A DNA stretch of 64,000 bases from Coix lacryma-jobi var. lacryma-jobi (taxonomy: Eukaryota > Streptophyta > Magnoliopsida > Poales > Poaceae), in assembly GCA_009763385.1 (NCBI GenBank), contig CM019831.1, forward strand, positions 78,460,815 to 78,524,814. Direction: 5' to 3'. Both the position numbers and the translations under genes were made by a program. Below the pieces are notes generated by a model. That model searched no databases. It had not been told where the DNA came from and worked only from the letters and a program-made list of their open reading frames with translations. This document shows positions 49,894 through 62,084 of this stretch, piece after piece (the first letter of the stretch is position 1; the number at the start of each line of letters is the position of its first letter).

Positions 49894-50760
49894 CAAACAT
49901 GAGTTTTCGGTCAAACGAAGATGATTGGGTAAAACAGCCCTCCCATACGAGTGTTTTGGCACCGTTCCTCCGGAAATGAAAGTGCCAAAAACCCACCAAA
50001 CATGAGTTTTGGGTCAAACGGAGATAATTGGGTGCGTCCATTTTGAAAAATTCAACCGTGAGTTTTCCGGTGCATCAGTGGTGAAAATGGCCCTTCTGCG
50101 CGAGTGTTGCGGCACCGTTCCTCCGGAAATGAAAGTGCCGAAAACCCACCAAACACGAGTTTTGGGTCAAACAGAGTTGATTGGGTGCGTCCGTTGCGAA
50201 AAATTCAACCGTGAGTTTTTCGGTGCATGAGCGGTTAAAACGACCCTCCTGCGCGAGTTTTGCAGCACCGTTCCTCCAAAAAGGAAAGTGCCAAAAACCC
50301 ACCAAACATGAGTTTCGGGTCAAACGGAGCTGATTGGTTGCGTCCATTGTGAAAGATTGAACTATTTTTTTTGGTGCATCCGTGGGTAAAATAGCCCTCT
50401 AGTACGTATTTTGCGGCACCGTTCCTTCGGAAATGAAAGTGCCAAAAACCCACCAAACATGAGTTTTGGGTCAAACAGAGATGATTGGGTGCGTCCGTTG
50501 TGAAAAATTCAACCGTGAGTTTTTCGGTGCATCAGAGGGTAAAATGACCCTCCTGCGCGAGTTTTGCGGCACCGTTCCTCCGGAAATGAAAGTGCCAAAA
50601 ACCCACCAACTATGAGTTTTGGGTCAAATGGGGATGATTGGGTGCGTCCGTTGTGAAAAATTCAACCGTGAATTTTTCGGTGCACCAGTGGTGAAAAAAT
50701 GGCCCTCCTGCGCGAGTTTTGCGGCACCGTTCCTCCGGAAATAAAAGTGCCAAAAACCCA
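49894..50760. repeat. Interrupted alpha-version unit
   Basis: Starts with the truncated monomer (variant GAGTTTTCGGTC) and follows alpha through monomer 6. It then passes into CCCAACAAACACGAG and GTGCTTCCGTTGCG monomers instead of monomer 7. This is the junction that begins the second 4.44-kb block. Confidence 0.75.
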
Positions 50761-52289
50761 ACAAACACGAGTTTTGGGTCAAACAGAGATGATTGGGTGC
50801 TTCCGTTGCGAAAAATTCAACCGTGAGTTTTTCGGTGAATCAGTGGTTAAAACGGCCCTCCTGCGCGAGTTTTGCAGCACCGTTCCTCCAAAAATAAAAG
50901 TGCCAAAAACCCAACAAACATGAGTTTTGGGTCAAACGGAGATGATTGGGTGCGTCCGTTGCGAAAAATTCAACCATGAGTTTTTCGGTGCATCAGTGGG
51001 TAAAACGGCCCTCCCATACGAGTGTTGCGGTACCGTTCCTCCGGAAATGAAAGTGCCAAAAACCCACCAAACACGAGTTTTGGGTCAAACAGAGTTGATT
51101 GGGTGCGTCCATTACGAAAAATTCAACCGTGAGTTTTTCGGTGAATCAGTGGTTAAAACGGCCCTCCTGCGCGAGTTTTGCAGCACCGTTCCTCCAAAAA
51201 TAAAAGTGCCAAAAACCCACCAAACATGAGTTTTGGGTGAAACGGAGATGATTGGGTGCGTCCGTTGCGAAAAATTCAATCGTGAGTTTTTCGGTGCATC
51301 AGTGGTTAAAACGGCCCTCCTGCGCGAGTTTTGCGGCACCGTTCCTCCAAAAATGAAAGTGCCAAAAACCCACCAAACATGAGTTTCGGGTGAAACGGAG
51401 ATGATTGGGTGCTTCCGTTGCGAAAAATTCAACCGTGAGTTTTTCGTTGAATCAGTGGTTAAAACGGCCCTCCTGCGCGAGTTTTGCAGCACCGTTCCTC
51501 CAAAAATAAAAGTGCCAAAAACCCACCAAACATGAGTTTTGGGTCAAACGGAGATGATTGGGTGCGTCCGTTGCGAAAAATTCAATCGTGAGTTTTTCGG
51601 TGCATCAGTGGTTAAAACGGCCCTCCTACGCGAGTTTTGCAGCACCGTTCTCGAAAAATGAAAGGGCCAAAAACCCACCAAACTTGAGTTTCGGGTGAAA
51701 CGGAGATGATTGGGTGCGTCCGTTGTGAAAGATTGAACTGTTTGTTTTTCGGTGCATCCGTTGGTAAAATGGCCCTCTCGTACGTGTTTTGCGGCACCGT
51801 TCCTCCGGAAATGAAAGTGCCAAAACCCACCAAACATGAGTTTTGGGTCAAACGGAGATGATTGGGTGCGTCCATTTTGAAAAATTCAACCGTGAGTTTT
51901 CCGGTGCATCAATGGTGAAAACGGCCCTTATGGGCGAGTTTTGCGGCTCCGTTCCTCTGAAAATAAAAGTGCCAAAACCCCACCAAACATGAGTTTTGGG
52001 TCAAACGGAGATGATTGGGTGCGTCCATTGCGAAAAAATCAACCGTGAATTTTTCGATGCATCAGTGGTTAAAACGGCCCTCCAGCGCGAGTTTTGCGGC
52101 ACCATTCCTCCGGAAATGATAGTGCCGAAAACCCACCAAACATGAGTTTTGGGTCAAACGGAGATGATTGGGTGCTTCCGTTGCGAAAAATTCAACCGTG
52201 AGTTTTTCGGTGCATCAATGGTTAAAACGGCCCTCCTGCGCGAGTTTTGCAGCACCATTCCTGCAAAAATAATAGTGCCAAAAACCCAC

Positions 52290-53310
52290 CAAACATGAGT
52301 TTTGGGTCAAACGGAGATGATTGGGTAAAACAGCCCTCCCATACTAGTGTTGTGGCACCGTTCCTCCGGAAATGAAAGTGCCAAAAACCCACCAAACATG
52401 AGTTTTGGGTCAAACGGAGATAATTGGGTGCGTCCATTTTGAAAAATTCAACCGTGAGTTTTCCGGTGCATCAGTGGTGAAAATGGCCCTTCTGCGCGAG
52501 TGTTGCGGCACCGTTCCTCCGGAAATGAAAGTGCCAAAAACCCACCAAACACGAGTTTTGGGTCAAACAGAGTTGATTGGGTGCGTCCGTTGCGAAAAAT
52601 TCAACCGTGAGTTTTTCGGTGCATGAGCGGTTAAAACGACCCTCCTGCGCGAGTTTTGCAGCACCGTTCCTCCAAAAAGGAAAGTGCCAAAAACCCACCA
52701 AACATGAGTTTCGGGTCAAACGGAGCTGATTGGTTGCGTCCATTGTGAAAGATTGAACTATTTTTTTTGGTGCATCCGTGGGTAAAATAGCCCTCTAGTA
52801 CGTATTTTGCGGCACCGTTCCTTCGGAAATGAAAGTGCCAAAAACCCACCAAACATGAGTTTTGGGTCAAACAGAGATGATTGGGTGCGTCCGTTGTGAA
52901 AAATTCAACCGTGAGTTTTTCGGTGCATCAGAGGGTAAAATGACCCTCCTGCGCGAGTTTTGCGGCACCATTCCTCCGGAAATGAAAGTGCCAAAAACCC
53001 ACCAACTATGAGTTTTGGGTCAAATGGGGATGATTGGGTGCGTCCGTTGTGAAAAATTCAACCGTGAATTTTTCGGTGCACCAGTGGTGAAAAAATGGCC
53101 CTCCTGCGCGAGTTTTGCGGCACCATTCCTCCGGAAATGAAAGTGCCGAAAACCCACCAAACACGAGTTTTGGGTCAAACAGAGATGATTGGGTGTGTCC
53201 GTTGCGAAAAATTCAACCGTGAGTTTTTCGGTGCATCAGTGGTTAAAACGGCCCTCCTGCTCGAGTTTTGCAGCACCGTTCCTCCAAAAATAATAGTGCC
53301 AAAAACCCAC
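52290..53310. repeat. 7-monomer unit, alpha version (1,021 bp)
   Basis: Copy of 47848-48868 inside the second 4.44-kb block. A private CACCATTCC occurs in monomer 5 near 52,968. Confidence 0.86.
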
Positions 53311-54335
53311 CAAACATGAGTTTTGGGTCAAACGAAGATGATTGGGTAAAACAGCCCTCCCATACGAGTGTTGTGGCACGGTTCCTCCGGAAATGAAAGT
53401 GCCAAAAACCCACCAAACATGAGTTTTGGGTCAAACGGAGATAATTGGGTGCGTCCATTTTGAAAAATTCAACCGTGAGTTTTCCGGTGCATCAGTGGTG
53501 AAAATGGCCCTTCTGCGCGAGTGTTGCGGCACCGTTCCTCCGGAAATGAAAGTGCCAAAAACCCACCAAACATGAGTTTTGGGTCAAATGGGGATGATTG
53601 GGTGCGTCCGTTGTGAAAAATTCAACCGTGAATTTTTCGGTGCACCAGTGGTGAAAAAATGGCCCTCCTGCGCGAGTTTTGCGGCACCATTCCTCCGGAA
53701 ATGAAAGTGCCGAAAACCCACCAAACATGAGTTTTGGGTCAAACGGAGATGATTGGGTGCTTCCGTTGTGAAAAATTCAACCGTGAGTTTTTCGGTGCAT
53801 CAATGGTTAAAACGGCCCACCTGCGCGAGTTTTGCAGCACCATTCCTCCAAAAATAATAGTGCCAAAAACCCACCAAACATGAGTTTTGGGTCAAACAGA
53901 GATGATTGGGTGCGTCCGTTGTGAAAAATTCAACCGTGAGTTTTTCGGTGCATCAGAGGGTAAAATGACCCTCCTGCGCGAGTTTTGCGGCACCGTTCCT
54001 CCGGAAATGAAAGTGCCAAAAACCCACCAAACATGAGTTTTGGGTCAAATGGGGATGATTGGGTGCGTCCGTTGTGAAAAATTCAACCGTGAATTTTTCG
54101 GTGCACCAGTGGTGAAAAAATGGCCCTCCTGCGCGAGTTTTGCGGCACCATTCCTCCGGAAATGAAAGTGCCGAAAACCCACCAAACACGAGTTTTGGGT
54201 CAAACAGAGATGATTGGGTGTGTCCGTTGCGAAAAATTCAAACGTGAGTTTTTCGGTGCATCAGTGGTTAAAACGGCCGTCCTGCTCGAGTTTTGCAGCA
54301 CCGTTCCTCCAAAAATAATAGTGCCAAAAACCCAC
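53311..54335. repeat. 7-monomer unit, beta version (1,025 bp)
   Basis: Copy of 48869-49893. Confidence 0.86.
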
Positions 54336-55357
54336 CAAACATGAGTTTTCGGTCAAACGAAGATGATTGGGTAAAACAGCCCTCCCATACGAGTGTTTTG
54401 GCACCGTTCCTCCGGAAATGAAAGTGCCAAAAACCCACCAAACATGAGTTTTGGGTCAAACGGAGATAATTGGGTGCGTCCATTTTGAAAAATTCAACCG
54501 TGAGTTTTCCGGTGCATCAGTGGTGAAAATGGCCCTTCTGCGCGAGTGTTGCGGCACCGTTCCTCCGGAAATGAAAGTGCCGAAAACCCACCAAACACGA
54601 GTTTTGGGTCAAACAGAGTTGATTGGGTGCGTCCGTTGCGAAAAATTCAACCGTGAGTTTTTTCGGTGCATGAGCGGTTAAAACGACCCTCCTGCGCGAG
54701 TTTTGCAGCACCGTTCCTCCAAAAAGGAAAGTGCCAAAAACCCACCAAACATGAGTTTCGGGTCAAACGGAGCTGATTGGTTGCGTCCATTGTGAAAGAT
54801 TGAACTATTTTTTTTGGTGCATCCGTGGGTAAAATAGCCCTCTAGTACGTATTTTGCGGCACCGTTCCTTCGGAAATGAAAGTGCCAAAAACCCACCAAA
54901 CATGAGTTTTGGGTCAAACAGAGATGATTGGGTGCGTCCGTTGTGAAAAATTCAACCGTGAGTTTTTCGGTGCATCAGAGGGAAAAATGACCCTCCTGCG
55001 CGAGTTTTGCGGCACCGTTCCTCCGGAAATGAAAGTGCCAAAAACCCACCAACTATGAGTTTTGGGTCAAATGGGGATGATTGGGTGCGTCCGTTGTGAA
55101 AAATTCAACCGTGAATTTTTCGGTGCACCAGTGGTGAAAAAATGGCCCTCCTGCGCGAGTTTTGCGGCACCATTCCTCCGGAAATGAAAGTGCCGAAAAC
55201 CCAACAAACACGAGTTTTGGGTCAAACAGAGATGATTGGGTGTGTCCGTTGCGAAAAATTCAACCGTGAGTTTTTCGGTGCATCAATGGTTAAAACGGCC
55301 CTCCTGCTCGAGTTTTGCAGCACCGTTCCTCCAAAAATAATAGTGCCAAAAACCCAC
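54336..55357. repeat. 7-monomer unit, alpha version (1,022 bp)
   Basis: A complete alpha unit. The extra base is a T in GAGTTTTTTCGG at ~54,660. It ends with CCCAACAAACACGAG and CTGCTCGAG. Confidence 0.86.
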
Positions 55358-56380
55358 CAAACATGAGTTTTGGGTCAAACGAAGATGATTGGGTAAAACA
55401 GCCCTCCCATACGAGTGTTGTGGCACCGTTCCTCCGGAAATGAAAGTGCCAAAAACCCACCAAACATGAGTTTTGGGTCAAACGGAGATAATTGGGTGCG
55501 TCCATTTTGAAAATTCAACCGTGAGTTTTCCGGTGCATCAGTGGTGAAAATGGCCCTTCTGCGCGAGTGTTGCGGCACCGTTCCTCCGGAAATGAAAGTG
55601 CCAAAAACCCACCAAACATGAGTTTTGGGTCAAATGGGGATGATTGGGTGCGTCCGTTGTGAAAAATTCAACCGTGAATTTTTCGGTGCACCAGTGGTGA
55701 AAAAATGGCCCTCCTGCGCGAGTTTTGCGGCACCATTCCTCCGGAAATGAAAGTGCCGAAAACCCACCAAACATGAGTTTTGGGTCAAACGGAGATGATT
55801 GGGTGCTTCCGTTGTGAAAAATTCAACCGTGAGTTTTTCGGTGCATCAATGGTTAAAACGGCCCACCTGCGCGAGTTTTGCAGCACCATTCCTCCAAAAA
55901 TAATAGTGCCAAAAACCCACCAAACATGAGTTTTGGGTCAAACAGAGATGATTGGGTGCGTCCGTTGTGAAAAATTCAACCGTGAGTTTTTCGGTGCAAA
56001 AGAGGGTAAAATGACCCTCCTGCGCGAGTTTTGCGGCACCGTTCCTCCGGAAATGAAAGTGCCAAAAACCCACCAAACATGAGTTTTGGGTCAAATGGGG
56101 ATGATTGGGTGCGTCCGTTGTGAAAAATTCAACCGTGAATTTTTCGGTGCACCAGTGGTGAAAAATGGCCCTCCTGCGCGAGTTTTGCGGCACCATTCCT
56201 CCGGAAATGAAAGTGCCGAAAACCCACCAAACACGAGTTTTGGGTCAAACAGAGATGATTGGGTGTGTCCGTTGCGAAAAATTCAACCGTGAGTTTTTCG
56301 GTGCATCAGTGGTTAAAACGGCCCTCCTGCTCGAGTTTTGCAGCACCGTTCCTCCAAAAATAATAGTGCCAAAAACCCAC
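55358..56380. repeat. 7-monomer unit, beta version (1,023 bp)
   Basis: One A is lost in TTTTGAAAATTCAACC at ~55,510 and one in GTGAAAAATGGCC at ~56,160. GGTGCAAAAGAGGG in monomer 5 is private. Confidence 0.86.
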
Positions 56381-57400
56381 CAAACATGAGTTTTGGGTCA
56401 AACGAAGATGATTGGGTAAAACAGCCCTCCCATACGAGTGTTTTGGCACCGTTCCTCCGGAAATGAAAGTGCCAAAAACCCACCAAACATGAGTTTTGGG
56501 TCAAACGGAGATAATTGGGTGCGTCCATTTTGAAAAATTCAACCGTGAGTTTTCCGGTGCATCAGTGGTGAAAATGGCCCTTCTGCGCGAGTGTTGCGGC
56601 ACCGTTCCTCCGGAAATGAAAGTGCCAAAAACCCACCAAACACGAGTTTTGGGTCAAACAGAGTTGATTGGGTGCGTCCGTTGCGAAAAATTCAACCGTG
56701 AGTTTTTCGGTGCATGAGCGGTTAAAACGACCCTCCTGCGCGAGTTTTGCAGCACCGTTCCTCCAAAAAGGAAAGTGCCAAAAACCCACCAAACATGAGT
56801 TTCGGGTCAAACGGAGCTGATTGGTTGCGTCCATTGTGAAAGATTGAACTATTTTTTTTGGTGCATCCGTGGGTAAAATAGCCCTCTAGTACGTATTTTG
56901 CGGCACCGTTCCTTCGGAAATGAAAGTGCCAAAAACCCACCAAACATGAGTTTTGGGTCAAACAGAGATGATTGGGTGCGTCCGTTGTGAAAAATTCAAC
57001 CGTGAGTTTTTCGGTGCATCAGAGGGTAAAATGACCCTCCTGCGCGAGTTTTGCGGCACCGTTCCTCCGGAAATGAAAGTGCCAAAAACCCACCAACTAT
57101 GAGTTTTGGGTCAAATGGGGATGATTGGGTGCGTCCGTTGTGAAAAATTCAACCGTGAATTTTTCGGTGCACCAGTGGTGAAAAATGGCCCTCCTGCGCG
57201 AGTTTTGCGGCACCATTCCTCCGGAAATGAAAGTGCCGAAAACCCACCAAACACGAGTTTTGGGTCAAACAGAGATGATTGGGTGTGTCCGTTGCGAAAA
57301 ATTCAACCGTGAGTTTTTCGGTGCATCAGTGGTTAAAACGGCCCTCCTGCTCGAGTTTTGCAGCACCGTTCCTCCAAAAATAATAGTGCCAAAAACCCAC
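56381..57400. repeat. 7-monomer unit, alpha version (1,020 bp)
   Basis: Alpha order. GTGAAAAATGGCC in monomer 6 has one A fewer, a change shared with the preceding beta unit. A variant thus passed between alpha and beta units. Confidence 0.86.
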
Positions 57401-57809
57401 CAAACATGAGTTTTGGGTCAAACGAAGATGATTGGGTAAAACAGCCCTCCCATACGAGTGTTGTGGCACCGTTCCTCCGGAAATGAAAGTGCCAAAAACC
57501 CACCAAACATGAGTTTTGGGTCAAACGGAGATAATTGGGTGCGTCCATTTTGAAAAATTCAACCGTGAGTTTTCCGGTGCATCAGTGGTGAAAATGGCCC
57601 TTCTGCGCGAGTGTTGCGGCACCGTTCCTCCGGAAATGAAAGTGCCAAAAACCCACCAAACACGAGTTTTGGGTCAAACAGAGTTGATTGGGTGCGTCCG
57701 TTGCGAAAAATTCAACCGTGAGTTTTTCGGTGCATCAGTGGTTAAAACGGCCCTCCTGCTCGAGTTTTGCAGCACCGTTCCTCCAAAAATAATAGTGCCA
57801 AAAACCCAC
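57401..57809. repeat. Short 3-monomer unit (409 bp)
   Basis: Truncated monomer, GAGATAATTGGG monomer, then a fused monomer that begins as alpha position 3 (GTTGATTGGG) and ends as position 7 (CTGCTCGAG). It equals 103 + 153 + 153 bp and loses four monomers of an alpha unit cleanly in register. Confidence 0.85.
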
Positions 57810-58833
57810 CAAACATGAGTTTTGGGTCAACGAAGATGATTGGGTAAAACAGCCCTCCCATACGAGTGTTGTGGCACCGTTCCTCCGGAAATGAAAGTGC
57901 CAAAAACCCACCAAACATGAGTTTTGGGTCAAACGGAGATAATTGGGTGCGTCCATTTTGAAAATTCAACCGTGAGTTTTCCGGTGCATCAGTGGTGAAA
58001 ATAACCCCTTCTGCGCGAGTGTTGCGGCAACGTTCCTCCGGAAATGAAAGTGCCAAAAACCCACCAAACATGAGTTTTGGGTCAAATGGGGATGATTGGG
58101 TGCGTCCGTTGTGAAAAATTCAACCGTGAATTTTTCGGTGCACCAGTGGTGAAAAAATGGCCCTCCTGCGCGAGTTTTGCGGCACCATTCCTCCGGAAAT
58201 GAAAGTGCCGAAAACCCACCAAACATGAGTTTTGGGTCAAACGGAGATGATTGGGTGCTTCCGTTGTGAAAAATTCAACCGTGAGTTTTTCGGTGCATCA
58301 ATGGTGAAAACGGCCCACCTGCGCGAGTTTTGCAGCACCATTCCTCCAAAAATAATAGTGCCAAAAACCCACCAAACATGAGTTTTGGGTCAAACAGAGA
58401 TGATTGGGTGCGTCCGTTGTGAAAAATTCAACCGTGAGTTTTTCGGTGCATCAGAGGGTAAAATGACCCTCCTGCGCGAGTTTTGCGGCACCGTTCCTCC
58501 GGAAATGAAAGTGCCAAAAACCCACCAAACATGAGTTTTGGGTCAAACAGAGATGATTGGGTGCGTCCGTTGTGAAAAATTCAACCGTGAATTTTTCGGT
58601 GCACCAGTGGTGAAAAAATGGCCCTCCTGCGCGAGTTTTGCGGCACCATTCCTCCGGAAATGAAAGTGCCGAAAACCCACCAAACACGAGTTTTGGGTCA
58701 AACAGAGATGATTGGGTGTGTCCGTTGCGAAAAATTCAACCGTGAGTTTTTCGGTGCATCAGTGGTTAAAACGGCCCTCCTGCTCGAGTTTTGCAGCACC
58801 GTTCCTCCAAAAATAATAGTGCCAAAAACCCAC
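57810..58833. repeat. 7-monomer unit, beta version (1,024 bp)
   Basis: Beta order with private GAAAATAACCCCTTCTG in monomer 2 and GGGTCAACGAAG in the truncated monomer. In monomer 6 TCAAATGGGG is replaced by TCAAACAGAG. Repeated at 59856-60880. Confidence 0.85.
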
Positions 58834-59855
58834 CAAACATGAGTTTTGGGTCAAACGAAGATGATTGGGTAAAACAGCCCTCCCATACGAGTGTTTTGGC
58901 ACCGTTCCTCCGGAAATGAAAGTGCCAAAAACCCACCAAACATGAGTTTTGGGTCAAACGGAGATAATTGGGTGCGTCCATTTTGAAAAATTCAACCGTG
59001 AGTTTTCCGGTGCATCAGTGGTGAAAATGGCCCTTCTGCGCGAGTGTTGCGGCACCGTTCCTCCGGAAATGAAAGTGCCAAAAACCCACCAAACATGAGT
59101 TTTGGGTCAAATAGGGATGATTGGGTGCGTCCGTTGTGAAAAATTCAACCGTGAATTTTTCGGTGCACCAGTGGTGAAAAAATGGCCCTCCTGCGCGAGT
59201 TTTGCGGCACCATTCCTCCGGAAATGAAAGTGCCGAAAACCCACCAAACATGAGTTTTGGGTCAAACGGAGATGATTGGGTGCTTCCGTTGTGACAAATT
59301 CAACCGTGAGTTTTTCGGTGCATCAATGGTTAAAACGGCCCATCTGCGCGAGTTTTGCAGCACCATTCCTCCAAAAATAATAGTGCCAAAAACCCACCAA
59401 ACATGAGTTTTGGGTCAAACAGAGATGATTGGGTGCGTCCGTTGTGAAAAATTCAACCGTGAGTTTTTCGGTGCATCAGAGGGTAAAATGACCCTCCTGC
59501 GCGAGTTTTGCGGCACCGTTCCTCCGGAAATGAAAGTGCCAAAAACCCACCAAACATGAGTTTTGGGTCAAACGGAGATAATTGGGTGCGTCCATTTTGA
59601 AAAATTCAACCGTGAGTTTTCCGGTGCATCAGTGGTGAAAATGGCCCTTCTGCGCGAGTGTTGCGGCACCGTTCCTCCGGAAATGAAAGTGCCAAAAACC
59701 CACCAAACACGAGTTTTGGGTCAAACAGAGTTGATTGGGTGCGTCCGTTGCGAAAATTCAACCGTGAGTTTTTCGGTGCATCAGTGGTTAAAACGGCCCT
59801 CCTGCTCGAGTTTTGCAGCACCGTTCCTCCAAAAATAATAGTGCCAAAAACCCAC
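58834..59855. repeat. Hybrid 7-monomer unit (1,022 bp)
   Basis: Starts as beta (with private TCAAATAGGGATG and GTGACAAATTC). After monomer 5 it inserts a full GAGATAATTGGG monomer and the fused GTTGATTGGG...CTGCTCGAG monomer of the 409-bp unit in place of positions 6-7. Confidence 0.82.
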
Positions 59856-60880
59856 CAAACATGAGTTTTGGGTCAAACGAAGATGATTGGGTAAAACAGC
59901 CCTCCCATACGAGTGTTGTGGCACCGTTCCTCCGGAAATGAAAGTGCCAAAAACCCACCAAACATGAGTTTTGGGTCAAACGGAGATAATTGGGTGCGTC
60001 CATTTTGAAAAATTCAACCGTGAGTTTTCCGGTGCATCAGTGGTGAAAATAACCCCTTCTGCGCGAGTGTTGCGGCACCGTTCCTCCGGAAATGAAAGTG
60101 CCAAAAACCCACCAAACATGAGTTTTGGGTCAAATGGGGATGATTGGGTGCGTCCGTTGTGAAAAATTCAACCGTGAATTTTTCGGTGCACCAGTGGTGA
60201 AAAAATGGCCCTCCTGCGCGAGTTTTGCGGCACCATTCCTCCGGAAATGAAAGTGCCGAAAACCCACCAAACATGAGTTTTGGGTCAAACGGAGATGATT
60301 GGGTGCTTCCGTTGTGAAAAATTCAACCGTGAGTTTTTCGGTGCATCAATGGTGAAAACGGCCCACCTGCGCGAGTTTTGCAGCACCATTCCTCCAAAAA
60401 TAATAGTGCCAAAACCCACCAAACATGAGTTTTGGGTCAAACAGAGATGATTGGGTGCGTCCGTTGTGAAAAATTCAACCGTGAGTTTTTCGGTGCATCA
60501 GAGGGTAAAATGACCCTCCTGCGCGAGTTTTGCGGCACCGTTCCTCCGGAAATGAAAGTGCCAAAAACCCACCAAACATGAGTTTTGGGTCAAACAGAGA
60601 TGATTGGGTGCGTCCGTTGTGAAAAATTCAACCGTGAATTTTTCGGTGCACCAGTGGTGAAAAAATGGCCCTGCTGCGCGAGTTTTGCGGCACCATTCCT
60701 CCGGAAATGAAAGTGCCGAAAACCCACCAAACACGAGTTTTGGGTCAAACAGAGATGATTGGGTGTGTCCGTTGCGAAAAATTCAACCGTGAGTTTTTCG
60801 GTGCATCAGTGGTTAAAACGGCCCTCCTGCTCGAGTTTTGCAGCACCGTTCCTCCAAAAATAATAGTGCCAAAAACCCAC
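59856..60880. repeat. 7-monomer unit, beta version, copy of 57810-58833
   Basis: Shares GAAAATAACCCCTTCTG and the CAAACAGAG change in monomer 6 with 57810-58833. Together with 58834-59855 it shows a ~2,046-bp tandem duplication. Confidence 0.85.
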
Positions 60881-62084
60881 CAAACATGAGTTTTGGGTCA
60901 AACGAAGATGATTGGGTAAAACAGCCCTCCCATACGAGTGTTTTGGCACCGTTCCTCCGGAAATGAAAGTGCCAAAAACCCACCAAACATGAGTTTTGGG
61001 TCAAACGGAGATAATTGGGTGCGTCCATTTTGAAAAATTCAACCGTGAGTTTTCCGGTGCATCAGTGGTGAAAATGGCCCTTCTGCGCGAGTGTTGCGGC
61101 ACCGTTCCTCCGGAAATGAAAGTGCCAAAAACCCACCAAACATGAGTTTTGGGTCAAATAGGGATGATTGGGTGCGTCCGTTGTGAAAAATTCAACCGTG
61201 AATTTTTCGGTGCACCAGTGGTGAAAAAATGGCCCTCCTGCGCGAGTTTTGCGGCACCATTCCTCCGGAAATGAAAGTGCCGAAAACCCACCAAACATGA
61301 GTTTTGGGTCAAACGGAGATGATTGGGTGCTTCCGTTGTGACAAATTCAACCGTGAGTTTTTCGGTGCATCAATGGTTAAAACGGCCCATCTGCGCGAGT
61401 TTTGCAGCACCATTCCTCCAAAAATAATAGTGCCAAAAACCCACCAAACATGAGTTTTGGGTCAAACAGAGATGATTGGGTGCGTCCGTTGTGAAAAATT
61501 CAACCGTGAGTTTTTCGGTGCATCAGAGGGTAAAATGACCCTCCTGCGCGAGTTTTGCGGCACCGTTCCTCCGGAAATGAAAGTGCCAAAAACCCACCAA
61601 ACATGAGTTTTGGGTCAAATGGGGATGATTGGGTGCGTCCGTTGTGAAAAATTCAACCGTGAATTTTTCGGTGCACCAGTGGTGAAAAAATGGCCCTCCT
61701 GCGCGAGTTTTGCGGCACCATTCCTCCGGAAATGAAAGTGCCGAAAACCCACCAAACACGAGTTTTGGGTCAAACAGAGATGATTGGGTGCGTCCGTTGC
61801 GAAAAATTCAACCGTGAGTTTTTCGGTGCATCAGTGGTTAAAACGGCCCTCCTGCTCGAGTTTTGCAGCACCGTTCCTCCAAAAATGAAAGTGCCAAAAA
61901 TCCACCAAATAGGAGTTTTGGGTCAAACGGAGATGATTGAGTGCGTCCATTGTGAAAAATTCAATCATGAGTTTTTCGGTGCATCAGTGGGTAAAACGGC
62001 CCTCCCATACGAGTGTTGCGGCACCGTTCCTCCGGAAATGAAAGTGTCAAAAACCCACCAAACATGAGTTTTGGGTCAAACAGA
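60881..62084. repeat. Beta-type unit leaving the 7-monomer array, second copy
   Basis: Starts like 58834 (TCAAATAGGGATG, GTGACAAATTC, GGCCCATCTG) and exits like 40857-42060 through CTGCTCGAG to ATCCACCAAATAGGAG (offset 20,024). The two 7-monomer arrays therefore share one right-hand border. Confidence 0.82.

Larger units (their letters stand above)
46370..50700. repeat. 4,442-bp tandem block duplication, copy 1
   Basis: From the GGTGAATCAGTGG monomers through a 7-monomer alpha unit, a beta unit and most of another alpha unit. Every landmark recurs 4,442-4,443 bp later (46484/50927, 47780/52222, 48189/52631, 49511/53953, 50235/54678). About 29 monomers; edges approximate. Confidence 0.88.
50810..55145. 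repeat. 4,442-bp tandem block duplication, copy 2
   Basis: Copy of 46370-50700 with only scattered differences: CCGGTGCATC at 51,902 versus CCGATGCATC at 47,460, and one A lost at ~51,825. One T is gained at ~54,660, and the first CGTGAG of monomer 7 is AACGTGAG at 54,241. Confidence 0.88.
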
